A stretch of 46,419 nt of DNA from Aliidongia dinghuensis (lineage in GTDB: Bacteria > Pseudomonadota > Alphaproteobacteria > ATCC43930 > CGMCC-115725), in NCBI RefSeq assembly GCF_014643535.1, contig NZ_BMJQ01000029.1, positions 1-46,419 of the forward strand, given 5' to 3'. A program made the position numbers and the translations under genes. Numbering within the stretch: position 1 is the stretch's first letter; each line of letters opens with the position of its first letter. Positions 15,656 to 23,755 of this stretch are shown here, piece by piece. Below the pieces are notes generated by a model. The model was not told the DNA's origin and did no database searches. It saw nothing but the letters and a program-made list of their open reading frames with translations.

Positions 15656-16059
15656 GCTTCCCCGAGCCCGACATCACCCCGCTGAACGAGCCCTACTGGA
15701 GCGGCCTTAAGGACGGTCGCCTCATGTTCCAGCATTGCGAGGGCTGCGGTCATAACTGGCTGCCGGCACGGGAGGCCTGTCCTTCCTGTCTCGCGCCCCG
15801 GCCGACCTGGCAGGCATCGGCCGGCTGGGCGACGGTTGTCAGCTGGGTCGTCTATCACACGGCCTACAGCGACGCCTTCAAGGACCGTGTGCCGTACGAC
15901 GTCACCTGCGTGGCGCTCGACGAGGGGCCGCGCCTCCTGACCAACGTGATCGGCAGCGAGGCAGGCCGGAAGCTCTGCATCGGCAGCCGGGTGACGCTTG
16001 CCATCCAATACGAGGGTGAGACCGCCCTCGCCCGCTTCAGGCTCGCGGAGCCGGCGTGA
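15652..16059 (+). CDS. DUF35 OB-fold/zinc-ribbon protein, partner of the thiolase-like protein
   Basis: Small protein of 135 residues with an N-terminal rubredoxin-like zinc ribbon (C-x2-C in CEGCGHNWLPAREACPSC, both pairs present) and a C-terminal OB fold (GWATVVSWVVYHTAY, PYDVTCVALDEGPRLLTNVIG). Such proteins bind and stabilise thiolase-fold enzymes and deliver the acyl-CoA. The ATG overlaps the upstream stop (ATGA), supporting stoichiometric synthesis. A 55-nt gap follows. Confidence 0.92.
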   Translation: MSFPEPDITPLNEPYWSGLKDGRLMFQHCEGCGHNWLPAREACPSCLAPRPTWQASAGWATVVSWVVYHTAYSDAFKDRVPYDVTCVALDEGPRLLTNVIGSEAGRKLCIGSRVTLAIQYEGETALARFRLAEPA

Positions 16060-16114
16060 AGCGGATCCACGACAGAGCGCGCCGCGGGCGCAGCCAAGAC
16101 GGAAGGGAATGTGC

Positions 16115-17038
16115 ATGAGCGCGCCGGAATTCATCGTCCTGAACGGGAGCATCATCCCCTACGAAGAGGCGACGACCCACGTCATGTCGCCGGCGGTCAA
16201 ATACGGCCTCTCGGTCTTCGAAGGACTCCGGGCCTATTGGAGCGATGAAAGGGAAGACCTCTTCGTGTTCCGGCTGCAGGATCATACCGACCGGCTGCTG
16301 CAGTCGATGAAGCTGCTGCGCTTCGCCCATGATTTCGACGGCGCGGAGATCAACCGCGTGACCATCGAGCTGCTCCGCCGCAACCGGGTGAAGGCGGCGG
16401 CCCATATCCGGACCACGGCCTATCTCGATGGCAAGGGCGAGCAGCAGGTCAAGGGGCCCGTGAGCTACTCCATCTCGGCGATCGAGAAGCCGCGCGCCGC
16501 CCGGACCGACAAGGGCATCCGCTGCCAGGTCAGCTCCTGGATGCGCATGGCCGACAATGTCATGCCGCCGCGTATCAAGTGCGGCGGCAACTACGTCAAC
16601 GGCCGCCTAGCCCGCTACCAGGCGATCCAGGACGGCTATGACGAAGCCATCATCCTCAATACCCTCGGCAAGGTCGCCGAGGGGCCTGGTACTTGCATCT
16701 TCCTGGTCCGTCGCGGCGAGCTGATCACACCGGACCTGGCGAGCGGTATCCTGGAGAGCATCACCCGTGACACGGCCCTGAGGCTCGCCCGCGCGCGCGG
16801 CATCGCGGTCGCCGAGCGCATGGTCGATCGCACCGAGCTCTATGCTGCAGACGAGGTGTTCATGGTGGGCTCAGCCGCCGAGTTGGTGCCAGTCGTCGAC
16901 ATCGACGGGATCACGATTGGCTCGGGCAGTCCGGGCCCCGTCACCAAGTTGCTGCAGGAAGCCTATTTCGCGGCCGTGACTGGCGCCATCGACGTGCCAG
17001 CCGATTGGCTCACCCCGGTGTACAAGAGCGAGCGATGA
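16115..17038 (+). CDS. Branched-chain amino acid aminotransferase-like (class IV PLP aminotransferase)
   Basis: Fold-type IV PLP enzyme, 307 residues. The PLP-binding Lys is in PRIKCGGNYVNGR (about residue 155), followed by GYDEAIILNTLGKVAEGPGTCIFLV, the fingerprint of BCAT-type enzymes; the N-terminal KYGLSVFEGLRAY is also typical. It would move an amino group from an amino acid to a 2-oxo acid. ATG 16115 is chosen because GGAAGGGAA lies 6 nt upstream; another ATG is two codons earlier. In this catabolic setting it may deaminate the imported substrate rather than make Val/Leu/Ile (inference). Confidence 0.9.
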   Translation: MSAPEFIVLNGSIIPYEEATTHVMSPAVKYGLSVFEGLRAYWSDEREDLFVFRLQDHTDRLLQSMKLLRFAHDFDGAEINRVTIELLRRNRVKAAAHIRTTAYLDGKGEQQVKGPVSYSISAIEKPRAARTDKGIRCQVSSWMRMADNVMPPRIKCGGNYVNGRLARYQAIQDGYDEAIILNTLGKVAEGPGTCIFLVRRGELITPDLASGILESITRDTALRLARARGIAVAERMVDRTELYAADEVFMVGSAAELVPVVDIDGITIGSGSPGPVTKLLQEAYFAAVTGAIDVPADWLTPVYKSER

Positions 17039-18120
17039 CCGGGATCGCCGAGCGGATCGAAGCTCTCGAGGGGCAGGCCGCCATAATGGTCGCCGAGCTG
17101 GCCGCGATCACAGCAGACCTGCTGGCAGCGACCGGCATGCCGGCGAAGGCGGCGGCGGCGGCGGCCGATATCCTCGCCGAATGCCAGCATCGCGGCATCG
17201 ATAGCCATGGCGTGGCCCATCTGCCGGTCTATGTCCGGCGACTGCTCGCCGGCGGAATCGACGCCGGAGCAGTACCAGCCGTCGTCGCCTCCGGCCCCGC
17301 CGTAACGGTGCTGGACGGACGGAACGCGCTCGGCGTGCTGGTCGGCCTCGCGGCAACCGATGAGGCCTGCCGCAGGGCACGCGAGTACGGTGTGGGCGCC
17401 TGCGCCGTGCGCAACAGCAACCATTTCGGCGCGGCGGCCCCTCTGGTTGACCGGGCGGCGCGCCAGGGCCTTGTCATGCTCGCCTGCTCGAACGCGGCCC
17501 CGACGATGGCGCCCTGGGGCGGACGCGAGGCGATGCTCGGCACGAACCCGCTGTCGGCCGCCTTCCCGCGCGCAGGCGCGGAACCGGTCGTCATTGACAT
17601 GGCAACAAGTGCTGCATCACGCAGCAAGCTGCGACAGGCGGCCTTGAAGAAGCAGCCAATACCACTGGATTGGGCGCTCGATAAGACGGGCGTTCCGACC
17701 AGCGATGGTGAAGCAGCCCTGGCCGGCACCATGCAACCACTGGGCGGCGCCAAAGGCTATGCCCTGACGCTGATGGTCGAATTGCTCAGTACCACGCTCT
17801 CGGCGGGGAAATCAGGGTTCGAAGTCGCCAATCCGTATGATTCCCCGGCCACGCCTGCCGGGACGAGCCATTTCTTCGTCGCCTTTGACCCACGCTTCTT
17901 CTCGGGCCTCGAGGTGGCGGAAGAGACGGTCGCCCGGCTGGGCGAGCGCATCGAGAGAAGCGAGCCCGCTGCTGCCGGCGATCCCCCACGGCTGCCGGGC
18001 ACCCGCGCCGCAGCCACGGCCGTCTGCCGCGGGCGCGACGGCATCCCGCTCACCCCAGACCTGACGAACCACCTGCGCCAGGCGGCCCGGCTACTGGGCA
18101 AGGCCCCGCGCAACAACTAA
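17035..18120 (+). CDS. Ldh2-family (malate/L-lactate dehydrogenase, YbiC/ComC type) NAD(P)-dependent oxidoreductase
   Basis: 361-residue member of the Ldh_2 family, which interconverts 2-oxo acids with 2-hydroxy acids or reduces cyclic imines. Features: CQHRGIDSHGVAHLPVYVRRL near the N-terminus, the catalytic-region VRNSNHFGAAAPL, LGTNPLSAAFP and IDMATSAASRSKLRQA, and the GAKGYALTLMVELL motif. The ATG overlaps the aminotransferase stop (ATGA), so the two products probably act in sequence: transamination to a 2-oxo acid, then reduction, or imine reduction. This is the third unrelated 2-hydroxyacid oxidoreductase family within 18 kb. Confidence 0.9.
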   Translation: MTGIAERIEALEGQAAIMVAELAAITADLLAATGMPAKAAAAAADILAECQHRGIDSHGVAHLPVYVRRLLAGGIDAGAVPAVVASGPAVTVLDGRNALGVLVGLAATDEACRRAREYGVGACAVRNSNHFGAAAPLVDRAARQGLVMLACSNAAPTMAPWGGREAMLGTNPLSAAFPRAGAEPVVIDMATSAASRSKLRQAALKKQPIPLDWALDKTGVPTSDGEAALAGTMQPLGGAKGYALTLMVELLSTTLSAGKSGFEVANPYDSPATPAGTSHFFVAFDPRFFSGLEVAEETVARLGERIERSEPAAAGDPPRLPGTRAAATAVCRGRDGIPLTPDLTNHLRQAARLLGKAPRNN

Positions 18121-18135
18121 TTCAAGGAGGCATTC

Positions 18136-20235
18136 TTGGCTTACCAGATCGCCGTAGACGTCGGGGGAACCTTCACCGACGGTGTCTTGCTCAACGATGC
18201 GACGGACACGATCTGGGTCGCCAAGTCTCTGACCACGCCAGCGGATCCAGGTGACGGCATCGCCCGCGTCGTCGAGATGCTACTCGATCAGTTGCCGGCC
18301 GGGCCGACGGGTGCGGCCAGCACCGTCGACCGGGTCGTCCACGGCACGACGCTCATCACCAACACGCTGCTCGAGCGCAAGGGTGCCAGGACCGCGCTGG
18401 TCGTGACGCATGGCGCCGAGGACGTGTTGGATATCCGCCGCGAGATGCGGTACGACACCTATGATTTGGCCGCCACCTTCCCCGAGCCGCTGGTGCCGCC
18501 CGAGGCCCGCTTTCCCGTGGCGGAGCGCATCGGGCCCGCGGGCGAGATCCGCCGGCCCTTGAGCGAGGCCGAGCTCGGCCAATTGGCTGATCGGCTGGCG
18601 CAGGAAGATGTCTCGGCGGTCGCGATCTGCTTCCTGCACGCCTGCGTCAACGACCAGCACGAACGCGCCGCCGCCGAGGTGCTGCGCCGCGTCTCACCGG
18701 GCCGCAGCTATTCGCTCTCCTCCGAGGTCGCGAGCGAGGTCGGCGAGTACGAGCGCATGTCGACCGTCGTCGCCAACGCCTATGTCCAGCCGGTCGTCGA
18801 GCACTACATGCGCGTCCTCAGCCGGCGCTTGGCCGGCCTCGATATCGCCGGGCGGCTCGACATCATGGTGTCGCACGGCGGCTTCACCGAGGCGGAGATC
18901 GCCGCCCGCTTCCCGATCCGGCTGCTCGAATCAGGGCCGGCGGGCGGCGTGCTGAGCGCCATCAATTGCGGCCAGGCCGAAGGCATCGACCGCGTCCTTG
19001 CCTTCGACATGGGCGGCACCACGGCCAAATCCTGCGTCTCGATCGGCGGCACGCCGGCAATCACCCATGTCTTCGAGTTCGCGCGGGTGCGCCGGTTCAA
19101 GCGCGGCAGCGGGTTGCCCGCCGTGTCGCCCAGCATCGACCTTATCGAGATCGGTGCCGGTGGCGGCAGCATCGCCCGCCGCAGCGCGCTTGGCTTGCTG
19201 CAGGTCGGCCCCGACAGCTCCGGCTCGGAACCCGGGCCCGCCTGTTATGACCTGGGCGGAACCCAACCGACGGTGACCGACGCCGACCTGGTGCTGGGCT
19301 ATCTCGACGCCGACAATTTCCTCGGCGGCACGATGAAACTTAGCAACTCCAAGGCACTGGACGCGTTGGCCGCGCTCGGCGCCGAGTTAGGTCTCACTGC
19401 CGAGGAGACCGCCTGGGGCATCCATGACATCGTCAATGAGAACATGGCGGCGGCGGCGCGCACCCATATCGCCGAGCATGGCCACGATGCGCGCAGCTTC
19501 ACCTTCGTCTCGACCGGTGGTGCCGGTCCGGTCCATGCCGTCGACGTGGCGCGCCGGCTGCGCATTCCGCGCGTCCTCTGCCCGATCGCCTCGGGAGTCG
19601 GTTCCTGTCTGGGCTTCCTCGCCGCGCCCGCGCGCTCGGACCGCTCCTGGTCGCGGCTCGAACCAGTCCACGGCTTCGACCAACAGGATCTCGATCGGCG
19701 GATCACCGCAGCGCGCGGCGCCATCGCGACCGACCTCGCCCGCGCCCAGGTTGCCCCGGACGAGATCCTGTGGCGGACGGCAGCCGAGATGCGCTACCTA
19801 GGCCAGGGTGCCAGCATCGAGGTCGATTTCGCCGCCGCGGCCGGCACGGACCTTTCGACCGAGCGGCTGCTTGCGAGCTTCGAGGCGGAATACAGGCGCC
19901 TCTACGGCCGGACGGTGCCAGACGGCGTGCCGGAGATCGTCACCTGGCGCATCGCTGGACAGTCGCCGCGCCAGCAGCGGCACTATGCGTTCGCCACCGA
20001 TGCGTCGACCGAGCTTTCCCGGGAACCCGCAGGCCAGCGCCGGATCTATCTGCCGGGCGAGAAGCGATACGCGACCGTGCCGGTCTTCAACCGCTACCGA
20101 GTGCCGCCGGGCACCGTTCTTGCCGGCCCCGCCATCATCGTCGAACCGGAATCGACGCTCGTCGTCGGACATCCCGCCAGGATCAGCGTGCTCGCCAGCG
20201 GCACAATCCAAGTCGACCTGGAGTACGCAGCATGA
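18136..20235 (+). CDS. hyuA: Hydantoinase/oxoprolinase family protein, HyuA-like ATPase subunit
   Basis: 699-residue subunit of ATP-dependent hydantoinase, 5-oxoprolinase or acetone-carboxylase-type enzymes; it phosphorylates the amide or carbonyl group. The N-terminal YQIAVDVGGTFTDGVLL and the central AFDMGGTTAKSCVSIGG are the two ASKHA phosphate-binding motifs; GAGGGSIA follows at about residue 337. The C-terminal Hydant_A domain ends with the PAIIVEPESTLVV segment. The start is TTG at 18136, with a strong AAGGAGG 5 nt upstream and no competing ATG. HyuB follows with an ATGA overlap. Ring-opening of an N-containing cyclic amide is the most likely task, but carboxylase-type chemistry cannot be excluded. 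Confidence 0.92.
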   Translation: MAYQIAVDVGGTFTDGVLLNDATDTIWVAKSLTTPADPGDGIARVVEMLLDQLPAGPTGAASTVDRVVHGTTLITNTLLERKGARTALVVTHGAEDVLDIRREMRYDTYDLAATFPEPLVPPEARFPVAERIGPAGEIRRPLSEAELGQLADRLAQEDVSAVAICFLHACVNDQHERAAAEVLRRVSPGRSYSLSSEVASEVGEYERMSTVVANAYVQPVVEHYMRVLSRRLAGLDIAGRLDIMVSHGGFTEAEIAARFPIRLLESGPAGGVLSAINCGQAEGIDRVLAFDMGGTTAKSCVSIGGTPAITHVFEFARVRRFKRGSGLPAVSPSIDLIEIGAGGGSIARRSALGLLQVGPDSSGSEPGPACYDLGGTQPTVTDADLVLGYLDADNFLGGTMKLSNSKALDALAALGAELGLTAEETAWGIHDIVNENMAAAARTHIAEHGHDARSFTFVSTGGAGPVHAVDVARRLRIPRVLCPIASGVGSCLGFLAAPARSDRSWSRLEPVHGFDQQDLDRRITAARGAIATDLARAQVAPDEILWRTAAEMRYLGQGASIEVDFAAAAGTDLSTERLLASFEAEYRRLYGRTVPDGVPEIVTWRIAGQSPRQQRHYAFATDASTELSREPAGQRRIYLPGEKRYATVPVFNRYRVPPGTVLAGPAIIVEPESTLVVGHPARISVLASGTIQVDLEYAA

Positions 20236-21788
20236 GCGCCATCGATCCCGTGACGCTGGAAATCCTTTGGACGCGGCTGGTGAGCGCCGTCGACGAGGCG
20301 GCCGCGACCTTCGTGCGCACCTCCTTCTCGACCTTGGTTCGCGAGGCCAACGACTACGCGGTCGTGCTGACCGATCGCAAAGGCCGAAACGTCGCCCAAT
20401 CCTCGCAAAGCATCCCGTCGTTCATCTCGACCATGCCGGTGACGATCCGGCATTTCATCGAGACCTTCGGCACCCAGAACATGCGCGAGGGCGACGCCTT
20501 CATCACCAACGACCCCTGGATCGGCACCGGGCACTTGAACGATGCGAGCCTTGCCATCCCGATCTTCCGCGATGGGATCGTGATCGGCTTCGCCGGCGTG
20601 GTGAGCCACCTGCCCGATGTCGGCGGCCGTCTGCGCAATGCCGCCAATCGCGAGCTATTCGAGGAGGGGCTGCAGATCCCGCCGATGCGCATCCTCGATG
20701 GTGGCAAGCCGCAGGAACTCCTGATCCAGATCATCCGGGCGAACGTACGCGTGCCGGACGAAACAATGGGCGACATCTGGGCGCAGATCGCCTGCTGCAC
20801 CACGCTCGCCGACCGCCTCAACGTACTGATCGACGAGACGGGGATCGATTTTGACGGCTTCGCCGACGAGGTCATCACGCGCACCGGCAAGGCGATGCAG
20901 GAGGCGATCGCCGCGGTGCCGGACGGAACTTATCGCTACGTGATCGAGAACGACGGCCCGGCCGAGATGCCCGGCGGCATCATCCGCATCGCTTGCAGCG
21001 TCACGGTCGCGGGCGACCGGATCGCAGTCGACTATACGGGCTCGAGCGACCAGGTCAGCCTCGCGATCAACACGGTCGCCAACTACACTTTCGCCTACAG
21101 CGCCTATGCGTTGAAGGCGCTGTTCGCGCCCTGGATCCCGAACAACGAGGGCAGCTTCGCCGCAATCGCGGTCACGGCACCGGAAGGCTCGATCCTCAAT
21201 CCGACCAAGCCCGCCCCCTGCGGCGCGCGCGGCATGATCGGCCATCTGCTGCCGCCGGCGATCTTCGGTGCGCTGGCGCCGGTCCTGCCGGATCGCGTGC
21301 AGGCTTCACCAGGATCGCCATCGAACAATGTCCAGCTCGCGAGCTTGCGCGGCAACGTCCGCTACGCGATCAACGCCTTCATCGGCGCGGGGCAAGGCGC
21401 CGGGCTCATGCAGGACGGCACGTCGGCGATCAGCTTTCCGAGCAACCTCTCAAACACGCCAATCGAGGTGCTGGAATCCCAGGCGCCGATCGAGGTCAAG
21501 CACCGGCGCATCCGTCGCGGCTCCGGTGGACGCGGCGCCCGGAACGGCGGCGACGGCATCAGCTTCGCCTTCGAGATGTACGGCGAGAGCCCGGCAATCG
21601 CCTCGTTCATGGTCAATCGCGTCCGGCGGCCAGCCGGGGGGTTGGCCGGCGGCGAGCCGGGGGCCGCGGCCCGGTTCGAGATCAACGGCAAGCCGACCGA
21701 GCCGTCCGGGCAATATGTCCTGCGCCAGGGCGACACGGTCCTGATCGAGACGGCCGGCGGCGGTGGGTTCGGCAAGCCGAACGGCTGA
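20232..21788 (+). CDS. hyuB: Hydantoinase B/oxoprolinase family protein, HyuB-like subunit
   Basis: Catalytic partner of HyuA, 518 residues. Begins MSAIDPVTLEILWTRLVSAV and includes the family motifs TSFSTLVREANDYAVVLTD, the metal-site segment FITNDPWIGTGHLNDAS (about residue 92-108), SHLPDVGGRL, and the glycine-rich GGDGISFAFEM to GGGGFGKPNG tail. Starts inside the hyuA stop codon, so subunits are made together. No hydantoin racemase or N-carbamoylase gene is nearby, which weakens a classical hydantoin pathway. Confidence 0.92.
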   Translation: MSAIDPVTLEILWTRLVSAVDEAAATFVRTSFSTLVREANDYAVVLTDRKGRNVAQSSQSIPSFISTMPVTIRHFIETFGTQNMREGDAFITNDPWIGTGHLNDASLAIPIFRDGIVIGFAGVVSHLPDVGGRLRNAANRELFEEGLQIPPMRILDGGKPQELLIQIIRANVRVPDETMGDIWAQIACCTTLADRLNVLIDETGIDFDGFADEVITRTGKAMQEAIAAVPDGTYRYVIENDGPAEMPGGIIRIACSVTVAGDRIAVDYTGSSDQVSLAINTVANYTFAYSAYALKALFAPWIPNNEGSFAAIAVTAPEGSILNPTKPAPCGARGMIGHLLPPAIFGALAPVLPDRVQASPGSPSNNVQLASLRGNVRYAINAFIGAGQGAGLMQDGTSAISFPSNLSNTPIEVLESQAPIEVKHRRIRRGSGGRGARNGGDGISFAFEMYGESPAIASFMVNRVRRPAGGLAGGEPGAAARFEINGKPTEPSGQYVLRQGDTVLIETAGGGGFGKPNG

Positions 21789-21827
21789 GCGCCATCGAAG
21801 CCACGTTGCTCATTGAGAGGAAAGCCT

Positions 21828-22655
21828 ATGCAGCCTTGCATCATCACGGTCGCCATCACCGGCTCCGTGCCGCGGAAGAAGGACACGCCGGCCGTGCCCG
21901 TCACGGTCGCCGAGCAGATCGAATCGACGCACGAAGCCTTCGAGGCCGGCGCCGTGCTCGCCCATATCCACGTGCGCGATGACGGTGAGAACTCGTCGTC
22001 CGATCCCGAGCGCTTCGCCGCGGTCCAGGCGGGGATCGAGAAGCATTGCCCTGGAATGATCGTGCAATTCTCGACGGGCGCCCGCGGCCGCCAGCTGAGC
22101 GAACGCGGCGGGATGCTGTATCTGCGGCCGGACATGGCGTCCTTGGCGACGGGCTCGGTCAATTTTCCGACCTTCGTCAACGAGAACCCGCCCGATTTCA
22201 TCCGGGGCCTGGCGCAGACCATGCTCGACTATGAGGTAAAGGCGGAGTGCGAGATCTTCGACCTAGCGATGCTCTATAACGCCGCCGATCTCGTGCGCGA
22301 CGGCCTGCTGGCCTCGCCGCCGCACGTGCAATTCGTGCTCGGCGTCAAGAACGCCCTGCCGGCACGCCGGGAGGTCCTCGAGTTCGAGGTGGCGCAGCTG
22401 AAGCAGATCCTGCCCGAGGCGACCTGGACCGCGGCGGGATTGGGGCGCCACCAGCTCGAGGTGAACCATTGGGCGCTCGAGCTCGGCGGCCATTGCCGGA
22501 CAGGGCTCGAGGACAACATCCGCTATGATCAGACCCGCCTCGCGGCGAGCAACGCCGAGCTTGTCGCCCGCGTGGCGGCACTCTGCACAGACTATGGCCG
22601 GCGTCCTGCCACACCGGGCGAGGCTCGTGCCATTCTCGGCCTGAGGCCGCACTGA
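21828..22655 (+). CDS. BKACE family beta-keto acid cleavage enzyme (DUF849)
   Basis: 275-residue TIM-barrel enzyme of the 3-keto-5-aminohexanoate cleavage family: a beta-keto acid and acetyl-CoA give acetoacetate and a new acyl-CoA. Zn ligands known in the family are visible as AHIHVRDDGE (His-x-His, about residue 46-48) and the Glu in CRTGLEDNIRY; the N-terminal IITVAITGSVPRK is typical. GAGAGG precedes the ATG at 21828; the frame also opens at a TTG 15 nt upstream. It lies 39 nt after hyuB. The family is functionally diverse (lysine, carnitine, beta-ketoadipate-like acids), so the presence of BKACE says a beta-keto acid is made in the pathway, but not which one. Confidence 0.92.
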   Translation: MQPCIITVAITGSVPRKKDTPAVPVTVAEQIESTHEAFEAGAVLAHIHVRDDGENSSSDPERFAAVQAGIEKHCPGMIVQFSTGARGRQLSERGGMLYLRPDMASLATGSVNFPTFVNENPPDFIRGLAQTMLDYEVKAECEIFDLAMLYNAADLVRDGLLASPPHVQFVLGVKNALPARREVLEFEVAQLKQILPEATWTAAGLGRHQLEVNHWALELGGHCRTGLEDNIRYDQTRLAASNAELVARVAALCTDYGRRPATPGEARAILGLRPH

Positions 22656-22684
22656 ACCACCCGCCCTGGCAAGGAGCGACGCCC

Positions 22685-23398
22685 ATGCCGAACACCACAG
22701 ACCGCCCGGTCGCGATTGTCACCGCTGCCTCGCGCGGCATGGGAGAAGCCATCGCGCGCGAACTCGCCCGGCGCAACTATCGAATGGCGCTGCTGGCGCG
22801 GTCCGAAAGCGTGCTCGAGCTGGCCCAAGAGCTTGGCGGCGTGGCGCTGCAGGGCTCGGTTTCGGATGCGGCGGACCTGGAACGGCTCGTCGCGTTGGCG
22901 CTCGACAGCTACGGCCGGATTGACGTGGTGGCGAACAACACCGGGCATCCGCCGACGGGACCACTGCTCGACATCGCCGATGCGGACTGGCACGTCGGCC
23001 TCGACATGGTGGTGCTCAACATCGTCCGGATGAGCCGGTTGGTGACGCCGCATATGGTTGCGGCGGGCGGCGGCGCCATCGTCAATATCTCGACGATTGG
23101 TGCCACACAGCCCGACGCGCGCTTCCCCGTGTCGGCGGTTCTCAGGGCCGGCCTCGCCAATTTCGCGAAGCTGTTTGCCGAGCGCTATGCCGCCGAGAAC
23201 GTGCGAATGAACAACGTGCTGCCGGGCCGGATCGACAGCTACCCGCAGCCTCCCGAACGGATCGCCGACATCCCGGCGAAACGCCTCGGTCGGGTCGGCG
23301 AGATTGCGGAAGTCGTCGCGTTCCTGGCCTCCGACGCGGCGAGCTACATCAACGGGCAGAGCCTTATTGTCGACGGCGGCCTCGTCCGCGGCACCTGA
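22685..23398 (+). CDS. SDR-family protein with degenerate active site
   Basis: 237-residue SDR fold: VAIVTAASRGMGEAIA cofactor loop, VVANNTGHPPTG in place of NNAG, IVNISTIGA with the Ser region, and SYINGQSLIVDGG at the end. The Tyr-x-x-x-Lys pair expected about 13 residues after the Ser reads SAVLR (within VSAVLRAGLANFAKLFAERY), so both residues are missing. Some divergent SDRs share this pattern and may act as lyases or binding proteins. It is the last operon gene, 29 nt after the BKACE gene. Its function is uncertain. Confidence 0.8.
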   Translation: MPNTTDRPVAIVTAASRGMGEAIARELARRNYRMALLARSESVLELAQELGGVALQGSVSDAADLERLVALALDSYGRIDVVANNTGHPPTGPLLDIADADWHVGLDMVVLNIVRMSRLVTPHMVAAGGGAIVNISTIGATQPDARFPVSAVLRAGLANFAKLFAERYAAENVRMNNVLPGRIDSYPQPPERIADIPAKRLGRVGEIAEVVAFLASDAASYINGQSLIVDGGLVRGT

Positions 23399-23404
23399 GG
23401 TGCC
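23390..23404 (+). terminator. Possible short terminator hairpin over the SDR stop codon
   Basis: GGCACC and GGTGCC pair around the TGA stop codon as a three-base loop, followed by TCTT. The stem is GC-rich but short and the T-run weak, so this is only a candidate for ending the 11-gene operon. Confidence 0.25.
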
Positions 23405-23755
23405 TCTTAAGACCGAATTGGTCGGAACGACACCCATACAAAGCGGGCGATACCGCTCAAAGATCGTCGGGGCAACGACTGCTTTCGAGCAGCGAAGACC
23501 GAGCATACTGGGACCGGAGTGGGCGCTCTGCGGCCTGGCCGCTCTTCGGCTCGGATGGGCCGGGAGCGGAATGGCGGGTTTCGGATGCCGAAGCCCACAC
23601 TACGGACATTCGCTACGGGGACCGCCCGTCTCTCGTCCGGGAGCCACTGCCGGCTCATCGGGAAATTTGGGGACGACGCGAAACGTTTTTGGTGTTGTCT
23701 TTGCACGTTTCGTCGTCGTCATCCCCTGACTCTATAAGGTGCCGGCACGAGGCGA
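23405..23755. other. Gene-free gap between the SDR gene and cydB
   Basis: The two flanking genes converge here. No convincing coding sequence is present. A 40-codon frame (minus strand 23722-23600, MTTTKRAKTTPKTFRV...) begins 33 nt after the cydB stop, where some cyd operons carry a small membrane subunit gene, but it is hydrophilic and has a poorly spaced ribosome site. The palindrome GTGCCGGCAC lies at 23739-23748. Confidence 0.5.

Noticed and set aside
15998..16114. Longer N-terminus for the BCAT-like gene reaching into the DUF35 gene
   Set aside because: The extension is Arg/Pro/Ser-rich shadow of the DUF35 frame, and a good ribosome site precedes ATG 16115.
23600..23722. 40-codon minus-strand gene after cydB
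   Set aside because: Hydrophilic product, G-run directly abutting the ATG instead of a spaced ribosome site, and no recognised family; recorded only as an observation.
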